A stretch of 64,000 nt of DNA, from contig NZ_CP049107.1 of NCBI RefSeq assembly GCF_011044255.1, positions 3,345,001 through 3,409,000 of the forward strand. The letters are read 5' to 3'. The stretch comes from Rhizorhabdus phycosphaerae (GTDB taxonomy: Bacteria > Pseudomonadota > Alphaproteobacteria > Sphingomonadales > Sphingomonadaceae). Each line of letters starts with the position of its first letter. Positions within the stretch are counted from its first letter, which is position 1. The position numbers were made by a program, and so were the translations under genes. The notes beneath the pieces were generated by a model. That model was given only the letters and a program-made list of their open reading frames with translations, searched no databases and was not told the DNA's origin. Shown here one piece after another: positions 32,860 to 41,660 of this stretch.

Positions 32860-33947
32860 GCGTCGAGGTGGATCGGGTCGCGCCGGGCGAGGTCTGGCGC
32901 GACTTTTGTCGCCGGCTTGAGAAAGCCGGCGACCTCGTCTTCAACGCCGAGGTGGCGGGCACGCCGATCGACCAGGCCGAGGGCTATCGCTATCTCTCGC
33001 GCCTGATGCGCATCGCGCTGGAGATGCATCTGGAGAATTCGGACACGGATTTCCCGGGCTTCTACCAGGCCTCGCATCCGACTGCGAAGATCGGCGCCGA
33101 CAATCCCGACAATCTCTACCTGAACGCGTCGATCAGCGGCGAGCGCCGCTATCGCATCACCGGCAAGCGCGGCACGGTGCCGATCCTCAGCTTCGGTTCC
33201 AAGGCGAACCGTTATGCGGTCGACGGTACGATGGCATCGACCGGCGAGATCGACTCCGCCGACATGGTGTTCGAGGCCGATGGCAGCTTCGAGATCATCG
33301 CGTCGAAGGAAAAGGCGAACGGCAACTGGCTGCCGCTGGCCGACGACACGTCGATGCTTCTGGTGCGCCAGACCTTTCTCGACCGCGACAATGAACAGCC
33401 GGCTACGGTGAAGATCGAGGCGATCGATGCACCACGCGCGACGCCGGAACCGCTGAGCCTGCCCAAGCTCGAACAGAGCTTCGGCAAGGCCGTCGCCTTC
33501 GTCGAGGGAACGGCGAAGACCTTCCTGCACTGGGCCGACCTGTTCAAGAAGGAGCAGCTCAACCAGCTGGCGACCACCGACCAGACGATGTTCTTCAAGG
33601 CCGGCGGGGATCCGACGATCTTCTACCTGCACGGCTATTGGAAGCTGGAACCGGGCGAGGCGCTGGTGATCGAGACGCCGGTGCCCGACTGCACTTTCTG
33701 GAACTTCCAGCTCGACAATATCTGGATGGAATCGCTCGATTACCGCTTCCACCGCGTCCATGTGAACAAGCATAGCGCGAAGACCAACCCGGACGGGTCG
33801 GTGACGATCATCGTCGCCGAACGAGACCCCGGCCATGGCAATTGGGTGGATACGGCCGGGCATGAACATGGGACGATGCTGCTGCGCTGGACCGGCGCGA
33901 GCGAGCATCCGGTCCCGAAGACTAAGGTGGTGAGGTTAGATGGCTGA
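32856..33947 (+). CDS. DUF1214 domain protein, copy 1
   Basis: A 363-residue protein with an N-terminal helical part (QAEGYRYLSRLMRIALEMHLEN) and the beta-rich DUF1214 domain, seen in GYWKLEPGEALVIETPVPDCTFWNFQLDNIWMESLDY followed by a DGSVTIIVAERDPG repeat-like strand pair. No catalytic motif or signal peptide is visible, so it is probably cytoplasmic. DUF1214 has no established biochemical activity. It overlaps the upstream SDR by 4 bases and the downstream SnoaL gene by 8. A second copy at 58519 sits beside a sulfotransferase homologue and an SDR. Confidence 0.8.
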   Translation: MSVEVDRVAPGEVWRDFCRRLEKAGDLVFNAEVAGTPIDQAEGYRYLSRLMRIALEMHLENSDTDFPGFYQASHPTAKIGADNPDNLYLNASISGERRYRITGKRGTVPILSFGSKANRYAVDGTMASTGEIDSADMVFEADGSFEIIASKEKANGNWLPLADDTSMLLVRQTFLDRDNEQPATVKIEAIDAPRATPEPLSLPKLEQSFGKAVAFVEGTAKTFLHWADLFKKEQLNQLATTDQTMFFKAGGDPTIFYLHGYWKLEPGEALVIETPVPDCTFWNFQLDNIWMESLDYRFHRVHVNKHSAKTNPDGSVTIIVAERDPGHGNWVDTAGHEHGTMLLRWTGASEHPVPKTKVVRLDG

Positions 33948-34410
33948 TCTTGAAGAGCGTATCGCCAGGCTGGAGGCGGAAAGCGACATCCGTCGGCTGA
34001 AGGCCCGGTATCTCAACGCCTGCGATGCGAAGGACGTGGAGGCCATCCGCGCCTGCTTCACCCCCGATGCCGAACTCGATTACCAGCCCGTCGGAAAGTT
34101 CGGTCCCGACGGGCTGATCGAGGCTTTCACCCAGATCGCGCTGCACAGCCCGATCGTGGACGTGCACCAGATCCACAATGGCGAGATCGAGGTGATCGAC
34201 GCCGACAATGCCAAGGCGCGCTGGAGCCTGGGCTTCTCGACCTATGATCCGCGTGACGGCAGTTTCCGCTTGATCGGCAGCTTCTACCATGACGAATATG
34301 TGCGCACGTCCGACGGCTGGCGCGTGTCGAAATCGCGGCACGAGCCGCGCACCATCATGGACGGCAAGCTTGGCGAGACCGGCGTTACCGCGCGGTCGAT
34401 CCTCGCATGA
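33940..34410 (+). CDS. SnoaL-like / NTF2-fold protein
   Basis: A 156-residue SnoaL_4-type protein: helix ARLEAESDIRRLKARYLNACDAKDVEAIRACF, then TPDAELDYQPVG, the conserved DVHQIHNGEIEVID and final WRVSKSRHEPRT. It overlaps the DUF1214 gene by 8 bases and the acyl-CoA dehydrogenase by 4 (ATGA). Fifth member of the fold in the window apart from the true ketosteroid isomerase. Reaction unknown. Confidence 0.75.
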   Translation: MADLEERIARLEAESDIRRLKARYLNACDAKDVEAIRACFTPDAELDYQPVGKFGPDGLIEAFTQIALHSPIVDVHQIHNGEIEVIDADNAKARWSLGFSTYDPRDGSFRLIGSFYHDEYVRTSDGWRVSKSRHEPRTIMDGKLGETGVTARSILA

Positions 34411-35561
34411 GCGGCCTGCGCGAAGAAGCCCGGGCGTGGCTCTCCCAGGCCCTCGACGGACCGTTCGCCGACATTCGCGGCATCGCCGACCTGTCGAGCG
34501 AATATGATCGCCGCAAGCAGTGGGAACTGGCGCTCGGTGAGGCCGGCCTGGGGGCCGTGGGCTGGCCGGTGGAACATGGCGGTCGGGGCGCCACCATCGC
34601 CGAGCAGGTTGCGGTTGCCGAGGAATATGCGCGGCTGCACGCGCCGCCGCGCATCGCCCATGTCGGCGTCGAACTGGCAGGGCCGACGATCATCGCCTTC
34701 GGGACCGAGGCGCAGAAGGCGAAGTTCCTTCCCGGCATCGTTTCGGGCCGCGAGCTGTGGGCGCAGGGCTATTCCGAGCCCAATGCCGGGTCGGACCTCG
34801 CGAATGTCCGCACGAAGGCACGGCTCGAAGGCGATCGCTGGATCATCGACGGGCAGAAGATCTGGACCTCGCTCGGCATGATCGCCGACTGGGCTTTCGT
34901 CGTCGCGCGCAGCGAGGAGGGTAGCCGGGGTCCCAAGGGGCTCGTCTATCTGCTCGTGCCGCTCGACCAGCCCGGCATCGTGCGCCGGCCGATCCGCCAG
35001 ATGACCGGCGAGGCCGAGTTCGCCGAGCTGTTCTTCGACGGTGCGGTGACCGATGCGGATAATATCGTCGGCGCGCCGGGGCAGGGCTGGCAGATCGCGA
35101 TGGCGACGCTCGGTTTCGAGCGCGGCGTGTCGACCGTCGTCCAGCAGATGCATTTTGCCAACGAACTCGCTGCGCTGATCCGGCTGGCCCGGGCCAATGG
35201 CGCCGATCGCGACCCCTCGCTGCGGCGCCGGATCGCCGATGCCTGGATCGGACTGGAGGTCATGCGCCATGGTCTGGTGCGGACCCTGTCCGACGAGGCG
35301 ACCGAGGAACTGGGCGAAGAGGCGCTGACTTCGAAGCTCTACTGGTCGCGCTGGCACCGTGATCTCGGCGATCTGGCGATGGACGTGCAGGGTCTGGCGG
35401 GCGAGGTGGCGGAAGGCGAGCATTATCGCTTCAACCAGCTGACCCATATGCACCTCGCCAGCCGGGCGGACACGATCTACGCGGGATCGAGCCAGATCCA
35501 GCGAAATCTGATCGCCGAACGCGGCCTCGGCTTGCCCAGGGAACCCCGCGGCGAGCTCTGA
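34407..35561 (+). CDS. acyl-CoA dehydrogenase
   Basis: A 384-residue FAD acyl-CoA dehydrogenase with the usual helix-sheet-helix plan: LGAVGWPVEHGGRG, flavin/substrate motif YSEPNAGSDLANVRT, WTSLGMIADW, middle beta domain QMTGEAEFAELFFDGAV, and C-terminal TIYAGSSQIQRNLIAERGLGLPR. The Gln-Ile-Gln after GSS replaces the common GTNEIQR, as in many steroid-type FadE enzymes. It oxidises an acyl-CoA to the enoyl-CoA, passing electrons to ETF. Last gene of the 29.3-35.6 kb run, followed by a strong terminator. Its presence shows that the pathway there works on CoA esters. Confidence 0.88.
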   Translation: MSGLREEARAWLSQALDGPFADIRGIADLSSEYDRRKQWELALGEAGLGAVGWPVEHGGRGATIAEQVAVAEEYARLHAPPRIAHVGVELAGPTIIAFGTEAQKAKFLPGIVSGRELWAQGYSEPNAGSDLANVRTKARLEGDRWIIDGQKIWTSLGMIADWAFVVARSEEGSRGPKGLVYLLVPLDQPGIVRRPIRQMTGEAEFAELFFDGAVTDADNIVGAPGQGWQIAMATLGFERGVSTVVQQMHFANELAALIRLARANGADRDPSLRRRIADAWIGLEVMRHGLVRTLSDEATEELGEEALTSKLYWSRWHRDLGDLAMDVQGLAGEVAEGEHYRFNQLTHMHLASRADTIYAGSSQIQRNLIAERGLGLPREPRGEL

Positions 35562-35572
35562 CCGACATGTTC

Positions 35573-35608
35573 AGGCGGAGCGGGGGATGGCCTCGCTCCG
35601 CCTTTTTC
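35573..35608 (+). terminator. intrinsic terminator after acyl-CoA dehydrogenase
   Basis: AGGCGGAGCG and CGCTCCGCCT form a perfect 10-bp stem with an 11-base loop (35583-35593), followed by TTTTT. It begins 12 bases after the stop codon. One of the clearest terminators in the window. Confidence 0.85.
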
Positions 35609-35624
35609 TGTATGCCCGATGGAT

Positions 35625-35668
35625 ATGTGACAACATTCCATTGACGCGTGAATGTGATGTTGTCACAT
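35625..35668. promoter_or_regulatory. 44-bp near-perfect palindrome upstream of TonB receptor
   Basis: Arms of 18 bp (ATGTGACAACATTCCATT at 35625-35642 and its complement at 35651-35668, two mismatches) flank an 8-bp centre. The inner TTGACG at 35641-35646 could be a -35 element, so a bound repressor would block the promoter. It ends 58 bases before the receptor start. It does not look like a Fur box (too GC-balanced, wrong core). Confidence 0.65.
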
Positions 35669-35726
35669 GGCGCCGCCGGGGGCTCGCCGCATCGGTCCCC
35701 GCCGTGCAAGCCGATTGGGGGACATC

Positions 35727-37886
35727 ATGTATTTCGCGCTACGCCACCGTTTTTCGCTTCGAGCCCTTGCGGTCGCCTTGGCTACCGTCACCGCTCCGGC
35801 CTTCGCGGAGGATGCGGGGGGCGACGCCTATGGTGAGGAGGCAGAGCAGCACATCACCGTCAACGGCGTGCGCCAGCCCTATCGCGGCGATTTCACCCTT
35901 GCCGAGATTCCGCAGTCGATCGCCAGCATCACGGCGGAGACGTTGGAGGCGAACGTCATAGTGCGGCTGACCGACGCGCTCGACCTCAACGCGTCGGTAT
36001 CGCGGCAGAACACGCTTGGCGGTCTGTGGGATTCCTTTGCCGTGCGTGGCTTCGCAGGCGATGAAAATCTCCCGACCGGATATCTGGTGAACGGGTTCAA
36101 CGGCGGCCGCGGATTCGGCGGCCAGCGCGACGTTGCCGGGATCGAGAGCGTGGAAGTCCTGAAGGGCCCGGCGGCTGCGCTGCTGGGGCGTGGCGAACCG
36201 GGTGGCACCGTCAACATCGTGACAAAGCAGGCCGAGATCGGTCGCAGCTTCGGCACGGCCTCTCTGCAATATGGCAGTTTCGATCGCTTCCGTGGCGAAG
36301 CCGATGCCAACATAGCGCTCTCGGGCAATCTGACGGCGCGGCTGATCGGCTATGCGGAAAAGAAGGAGTCCTTCCGCGATACCGTCGAGGAAAAGCGCTG
36401 GGGCTTCCTCCCCTCGATCGGCCTCGCGCTCGGCGAACGCACCCGCCTCACCTATGATTTCGAATGGACCAGGGTCGAGGTGCCGTTCGATCGTGGCATC
36501 GTGGTGCTCAACAACAATTTCAACACCGTCCCGCGTAGCCGCTTTCTGGGCGAACCAGGGGACGGCGACACCGTGGCCCGTGCCACCGGCCATCAATTGC
36601 GGTTGCAGCATGAGATCAACGACGGGTGGAGCTTGCTTGTCGGCGCCAGCCTGCGCGACACCTTGCTTACGGGTATGTCGTCCGACGCGGAACTGGTGCC
36701 GTCGCGGCAGAAGCTGTTCGTCGACGGCACGTCGCTGTCGCGGCAGCGCCGTTCGCGCCGCTACGACTCGCGCCAATGGGTCGTGCGCGCAGAGCTTTCG
36801 GGCGAGTTCGAGACCGGTGGCTTCCGCCACCGCGTCCTGATCGGCGCGGATCATGACGTGTTCGAGAATGAGCAGGACTTCCGGCGCTTCCGCCCGCCCG
36901 TCGTCACCGGCGCGACCACCGACCAGGCGGGCTATGTCATCGACATTCGCAACCCGGTCTATGGCCGCTTCGCGCTGCCCGTTCCGGCGCCGCTCAACGA
37001 CCGGCTCGATGTCCAGCGTTCGACCGGCATCTTCGTGCAGGATCAACTGAGCCTGACCGATCGGCTGCAGATCCGCATCGGCGCGCGTTATGACGACTTC
37101 CGGCTGCGCACCGACAACCGCCTGACCGGTATCGACACCCGGCGCAGCAAGGGGCGGTTGAGCCCGCAAGCCGGCGTCGTCTATCGGCTGAGCGATCCGC
37201 TCACGCTCTATGCCGCCTATGGCGAGGGATTTCGTGCCAATATCGGCACCGATGTCCTGGGCCGGATCTTCGATCCTGAGACCAGCCGGTCGGCCGAGCT
37301 GGGGGTGAAGCTGAATGCGCTTGGCGGGCGCCTGACGGGCACTTTGGCGGTCTTCCAACTGCAGAAGTCCAACGTCCTTGCCAGCGACACCAACAACCCC
37401 GGCTTTTCGGTGGCCATCGGCAAGGCCCGCAGCCGGGGTATCGAGCTGGATCTGAACGGCCGCCTGCCCGGCGATATCGATCTGCTGCTGAGCTATGCCT
37501 ATCTGGACGCCGAAGCGCGATCGAGCGTTCGCGACCCGAATTTCTCGTTCCAGATCCGACCGGGCGATCCCCTGATCAACATTCCCGACCACAGCCTGAA
37601 CGCCCAGTTGTCGAAGCGCTTCTCCATTGGCGGTCGGGAGGCGCAGTTCGGCGCGGGCTTGCAATATGTCGGCGAGCGTTCCGGCGAGACCGGGACGGCT
37701 TTCACGCTGCCGTCGCACACGCTGTTCCGGCTGTTCGGAGATGTCGAGTTGCTCGACGGGATCGAGCTGTTCGCATCGGTCCAGAATCTGTTCGACACCA
37801 AATGGTACGCCAACAGCTACTCGCCGCTGTGGGTGCAGCCGGGCGCTCCGCGCACCGCCACGATCGGGGTCCGCGCGGCGTTCTGA
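35727..37886 (+). CDS. TonB-dependent siderophore-type receptor
   Basis: A 719-residue TonB receptor of the ferrichrome/siderophore group. It has an Arg-rich signal peptide (MYFALRHRFSLRALAVALA, cleaved near AFA-ED), a plug with IPQSIASITAETLEA and VEVLKGPAAALLGRGEPGGTVNIVTKQ, and a barrel ending in Phe (GVRAAF). The siderophore-type plug motif (PQS, RGEPGG) separates it from the receptor at 21521. The ATG at 35727 follows TTGGGGGAC. It shares a base with the start of an exported M14 carboxypeptidase, pointing to import of a peptide-containing ligand. The upstream palindrome probably controls both. Confidence 0.88.
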   Translation: MYFALRHRFSLRALAVALATVTAPAFAEDAGGDAYGEEAEQHITVNGVRQPYRGDFTLAEIPQSIASITAETLEANVIVRLTDALDLNASVSRQNTLGGLWDSFAVRGFAGDENLPTGYLVNGFNGGRGFGGQRDVAGIESVEVLKGPAAALLGRGEPGGTVNIVTKQAEIGRSFGTASLQYGSFDRFRGEADANIALSGNLTARLIGYAEKKESFRDTVEEKRWGFLPSIGLALGERTRLTYDFEWTRVEVPFDRGIVVLNNNFNTVPRSRFLGEPGDGDTVARATGHQLRLQHEINDGWSLLVGASLRDTLLTGMSSDAELVPSRQKLFVDGTSLSRQRRSRRYDSRQWVVRAELSGEFETGGFRHRVLIGADHDVFENEQDFRRFRPPVVTGATTDQAGYVIDIRNPVYGRFALPVPAPLNDRLDVQRSTGIFVQDQLSLTDRLQIRIGARYDDFRLRTDNRLTGIDTRRSKGRLSPQAGVVYRLSDPLTLYAAYGEGFRANIGTDVLGRIFDPETSRSAELGVKLNALGGRLTGTLAVFQLQKSNVLASDTNNPGFSVAIGKARSRGIELDLNGRLPGDIDLLLSYAYLDAEARSSVRDPNFSFQIRPGDPLINIPDHSLNAQLSKRFSIGGREAQFGAGLQYVGERSGETGTAFTLPSHTLFRLFGDVELLDGIELFASVQNLFDTKWYANSYSPLWVQPGAPRTATIGVRAAF

Positions 37887-39652
37887 TGTACGGTCGATTG
37901 GTGCGCTTCGCCGCCCTGGCGGCGGTCTCTTCCCTGGCGGTGGCGTCGGTTCCCGGGCCGGTCCTGCCGCCGGCACTGCCCTGGTCAGGTTCCAGCGAAC
38001 GGCTGGTCGTGGACGCGACCGACCCCTGGGTCACCCCGGCGGAACGTGCGGGCTTCGCGACGACCCCGCGCGAGGTTGAGGTGCGGGCCTGGCTGGATCG
38101 GCTGGCTGCGGCCTCTCCGCTGATTTCCGTCGAACGTTTCGGGCAGTCCGGCGAAGGGCGGGACCTTGTCCTGGTCCGGGCCAGCAAAGGTGGGACTGTC
38201 AAGCCAGTGGTGCTCGTTCAGGCGGGGATCCATGCCGGTGAGATCGACGGCAAGGATGCCGGCCTCATGCTGCTGCGCGACATCGCGCTGCGCGGCAAGG
38301 CGGACCTGCTCGACCATGTCGATCTGGTTTTCGTGCCGATCTACAATGTCGACGGGCACGAGCGGATGAGCCGGTGGAACTTCCCGCATCTGCGCGGGCC
38401 CGCCGAGAAAGGCACCGAAGGCAATGCCCGCGACATCAATCTCAACCGCGACTATGCCAAGGCCGATGCACCCGAGACCCGGGCGATGATCGGCCTGCTG
38501 CGCCGGCTCGATCCCATTCTCTACATAGACTGCCATGTCAGCGGCGGCTTCGACATGGGCTATGACATCACTTTCACCTATGCCGGATGGGGCCGCTATG
38601 CCCGCCACCGCGCCACGGCGGACTGGCTCGAAACGCGCTTCGGGCCGACCGTTATGGCCGCGCTAGAGCGCAGGGGGCATATCCCCGCCATCTATCCGAG
38701 CCCGATCGACGTCCGGCAGCCAGACAAGGGCATACGCTACAGCCCCGAGGGGCCGCGCTATTCGACCGGCTATGGCGACTTCATCGGCGTGCCGACGGTG
38801 CTCGTCGAGAACCATATGCTCAAGCCGTATCGCCAGCGCGTGCTGGGCACCTATGTGTTGATCGAGGCGGCACTACGCCTCGCCGCCGCCGACGCCGCGC
38901 GCATCGAGCAGGCCAAGGCCACCGACCGGGCGAGCCGCCCTGCATCACTGCTGACCCGATGGAAGCCCGCTGCCGAGCCGATCGGCTGGGTCGAGGACTT
39001 CAAGGGCGTCGCGTTCGAGACCTATATGTCGCCCGCGAGTGGACGGGTCGAGCAACGCTGGCTGGGCCGACCCGCGCGGTTCCGCATGCCGATCATCGGC
39101 CAGGTGCCGGTGGAGACGGTCACGCTCCTCAAAGCCTGGTGGGTCCCGGCCGCCCAGAGCGAGGTGATCGATCGCCTGCGTCTTCATGGCATCGGGTTCG
39201 AGGTGGTTGACCAGCCCCGGCGCCTGAAGGTCGACCGCGTGACGTTGCGCGACCCGAAACTGGCACGGCCGAACGAAGGGCGCGTTCCGCTTGAAGCGCG
39301 TTTCGAACATGGTTTGATCGAAGAGACCATGCCCGCGGGCACGATCCGGGTGCCGTCCGACCAGCCGCTCGGCCTGCTTGCGGCGGCGCTGCTCGAGCCG
39401 GAGAGCCAGGATTCCTTCCTTGCCTGGGGCTTCTTCCCGGAGATGCTGGGCGTTCCGCCCGGGACGGAGGATTTTGTCCGGGCTGCATCCGCCGAGGCAC
39501 TGCTTGAAGCGGACAGCCGGTTGCGTGAGCAGTTCGCCCGAAAACTGGCACAGGAACCCGACTTCGCCCGTGATCCGGAGGCCCGGCTGTCGTGGCTGCT
39601 CGACAGCGTGCGCGGCGATGCGCTGACCTATCCCGTCCGGCGGGAGCCCTGA
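37886..39652 (+). CDS. exported M14-family zinc carboxypeptidase
   Basis: A 588-residue protein with an N-terminal signal sequence (RFAALAAVSSLAVASVPGP) and an M14 catalytic domain. Zinc ligands appear as His/Glu in GIHAGEIDGKD and the later His in YIDCHVSGG; the substrate Arg lies in ARDINLNRDY and the catalytic Glu in VLVENHML. A C-terminal region of about 250 residues beyond the peptidase domain is of unknown role. Expected in the periplasm. Its ATG overlaps the receptor stop (TGATG), so receptor and peptidase are made together. It would trim a C-terminal residue from a peptide or peptide-like siderophore brought in by the receptor; that coupling is inferred. Confidence 0.82.
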   Translation: MYGRLVRFAALAAVSSLAVASVPGPVLPPALPWSGSSERLVVDATDPWVTPAERAGFATTPREVEVRAWLDRLAAASPLISVERFGQSGEGRDLVLVRASKGGTVKPVVLVQAGIHAGEIDGKDAGLMLLRDIALRGKADLLDHVDLVFVPIYNVDGHERMSRWNFPHLRGPAEKGTEGNARDINLNRDYAKADAPETRAMIGLLRRLDPILYIDCHVSGGFDMGYDITFTYAGWGRYARHRATADWLETRFGPTVMAALERRGHIPAIYPSPIDVRQPDKGIRYSPEGPRYSTGYGDFIGVPTVLVENHMLKPYRQRVLGTYVLIEAALRLAAADAARIEQAKATDRASRPASLLTRWKPAAEPIGWVEDFKGVAFETYMSPASGRVEQRWLGRPARFRMPIIGQVPVETVTLLKAWWVPAAQSEVIDRLRLHGIGFEVVDQPRRLKVDRVTLRDPKLARPNEGRVPLEARFEHGLIEETMPAGTIRVPSDQPLGLLAAALLEPESQDSFLAWGFFPEMLGVPPGTEDFVRAASAEALLEADSRLREQFARKLAQEPDFARDPEARLSWLLDSVRGDALTYPVRREP

Positions 39653-39688
39653 GCGAGCCGCACTGCGCGACCCGCTCGGGCCGTCCGA

Positions 39689-40438
39689 TCAGCGCGCCAG
39701 ATATCCGCCGTCGACTGCGAGCGGGTGACCGGTGATGAAGCTCGCCTTGTCGGAGGCGAGGAAGACCACGGCATCGGCGATTTCCTCGGCCCGGCCCATG
39801 CGGTTCATCGGGTGCATCTGCGCCATGAAGGCCCGGCTCTGGTCGCTCAGCCCCTCGGCTTCGGTCATCGGCGTGCTGATCGCGCCGGGGCAGACGCAGT
39901 TCACGCGGATGCCCTCGGCCGCATAGCGCATCGCCGCCGAGCGGGTGAGGCCGACCACGGCATGCTTGCTGCCGCAATAGCCGGCACCTGCAAGGCCGAC
40001 CATGCCGGCAACCGATGCGGTGTTGACGATCGAGCCCGAGCCCTGCTTCGCCATGTGGCGCAGCTCGGCGGCCATGCAGAGCATCACGCCGCGCTGGTTT
40101 ACCGCGACGACCTTGTCATAGAGGTCCACCGACTCCCACGGGGTCGTATAGTCCTCCAGCGACACGCCTGCATTGTTGAAGGCGATGTCGAGCCGGCCCC
40201 ATCTGGCCACCACGCCATCGACCGCCGCTTCGACCGCCGCCTGATCGGTCACATCGAGCGCGATCGAATAGGCGTCCCCGCCTGCGGCGCGGATCGTCTC
40301 GACGGTTTCGGTCGGATCCTTCAGGTCGGCGACCGCGACCTTCGCGCCCTCGGCGGCGAAGGCGATTGCGGTGGCCGCACCAATCCCGCCCGCACCGCCC
40401 GTGACAAAGGCAATGCGGTTCTCGAGCAATCCTGCCAT
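39689..40438 (-). CDS. short-chain dehydrogenase/reductase (SDR)
   Basis: A 249-residue classical SDR: GGAGGIGAA loop, Asp in VAVADLKD (NAD-type), IAFNNAGVS, Ser in TASVAGM, YCGSK, then NCVCPGAISTPM. The ATG at 40438 follows AGAGGGG. Last gene of the 18-gene steroid operon, 22 bases after the thiolase. Likely a beta-hydroxyacyl or hydroxysteroid oxidation step; the exact one cannot be told from sequence. Confidence 0.84.
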   Translation of the reverse strand: MAGLLENRIAFVTGGAGGIGAATAIAFAAEGAKVAVADLKDPTETVETIRAAGGDAYSIALDVTDQAAVEAAVDGVVARWGRLDIAFNNAGVSLEDYTTPWESVDLYDKVVAVNQRGVMLCMAAELRHMAKQGSGSIVNTASVAGMVGLAGAGYCGSKHAVVGLTRSAAMRYAAEGIRVNCVCPGAISTPMTEAEGLSDQSRAFMAQMHPMNRMGRAEEIADAVVFLASDKASFITGHPLAVDGGYLAR

Positions 40439-40460
40439 GGCGTATCCCCTCTGTTTTCGT

Positions 40461-41660
40461 TCAGACGATTTCGAACAGACCCGCAGCCCCCATGCCGCCG
40501 GCGATGCACATCGACACGACCGCATAGCGGACGCCACGGCGACGGCCTTCGAGCAGTGCGTGGCCGACGAGGCGCGAGCCCGTCATGCCGAAGGGGTGGC
40601 CGAGGGCGATACCGCCGCCGTCGACATTGAGCTTGGCGGGATCGATGCCGAGCTTGTCGCGGCAGTAGAGCAGCTGGCTGGCGAAGGCCTCGTTGATCTC
40701 CCACAGGCCGATATCGTCGACCTTGAGGCCGGCGCGGTCGAGCAGCTTCGGAATGGCGAAGACCGGACCGATGCCCATTTCCTCGGGCGCGCAGGCCGCG
40801 ACCTGCATGCCGCGATAGATGCCCAGGATCGGGAGGCCTTCTTTCTCGGCCAGCGCGCGCGACATCACGACCTGCGCTGAAGCGCCGTCCGACAGCTGGC
40901 TGGCGTTGCCGGCGGTGATGTGGCGACCTTCCTTGATGATCGCGCCGTCCTTGTAGACCGGCTTGAGGGCGGCGAGCCCCTCGGCCGTCGTGTCGCCACG
41001 AATGCCTTCGTCGCGGTCGAGAACGAGGTCCTGATGGCCCGCTGCGGTGCCGTCCTTCTCGAACAACGCCTTGCGGACCGAGATGGGAACGATCTCGTCG
41101 GCGAAACGGCCTTCGGCCTGGGCTGCTGCCGCGCGCTGCTGACTCTCGGCCGAGAAGGCGTCCTGTGCCTCGCGCGAAATGCCATAGCGTTCGGCGACGA
41201 TCTCGGCGGTCTCGATCATCGGGATATAGGCATGCGGCTCGGCGGCGATCACCGCTTCCGACCGGTTGCGATAGGTCGAGGCATGCTTGGTGAGCGTCAG
41301 GCTGATCGACTCGACGCCGCCTGCAACGGCGACGTCGATATCGTCGGCGATGATCGAGCGGGCGGCGAGCGCGACGGCGGTCAGCCCCGAGCCGCATTTG
41401 CGATCGAGCGCAAATCCGGGTGCGTTACGCAGGCCCGACGTTGCCGCCGTCAGCCGGCCGAGATTATAGCTCTGCGTACCCGACTGCGTGCCGACGCCCA
41501 GGAAGATATCCTCGACCCGCTCGGGATCGATCCCCGCGCGCTCGACGGCGGCGCGCACGACATGGCCCGACAGCACCGGGGCCTCGGTGTCGTTGAAGGC
41601 GCCGCGATAGGCCCGGCCGATGCCGGTACGGGCGGTGGAAACGATAACGGCTTCACGCAT
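40461..41660 (-). CDS. acetyl-CoA acetyltransferase-type thiolase
   Basis: A 399-residue thiolase. Nucleophile Cys89 in [18 protein letters not shown], the [16 protein letters not shown] His loop and a second catalytic Cys in [10 protein letters not shown] are all present, so it should be active. It either cleaves beta-ketoacyl-CoA from the steroid pathway or makes acetoacetyl-CoA. The ATG at 41660 is embedded in the end of the ketosteroid isomerase gene (8-base overlap). Distinct from the FadA6-like thiolase in the same operon. Confidence 0.88.
   Translation of the reverse strand: MREAVIVSTARTGIGRAYRGAFNDTEAPVLSGHVVRAAVERAGIDPERVEDIFLGVGTQSGTQSYNLGRLTAATSGLRNAPGFALDRKCGSGLTAVALAARSIIADDIDVAVAGGVESISLTLTKHASTYRNRSEAVIAAEPHAYIPMIETAEIVAERYGISREAQDAFSAESQQRAAAAQAEGRFADEIVPISVRKALFEKDGTAAGHQDLVLDRDEGIRGDTTAEGLAALKPVYKDGAIIKEGRHITAGNASQLSDGASAQVVMSRALAEKEGLPILGIYRGMQVAACAPEEMGIGPVFAIPKLLDRAGLKVDDIGLWEINEAFASQLLYCRDKLGIDPAKLNVDGGGIALGHPFGMTGSRLVGHALLEGRRRGVRYAVVSMCIAGGMGAAGLFEIV

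Noticed and set aside
35739-37976. A 745-codon open frame on the minus strand opposite the second TonB receptor
   Set aside because: Same reason: codon-position GC bias keeps the antisense frame open; the product is Arg/Ala/Gln-rich without motifs.
39651-39677. Possible terminator GAGCG...CGCTC after the carboxypeptidase
   Set aside because: Arms of only 5 bp with a long loop and no T-tract; too weak to annotate.
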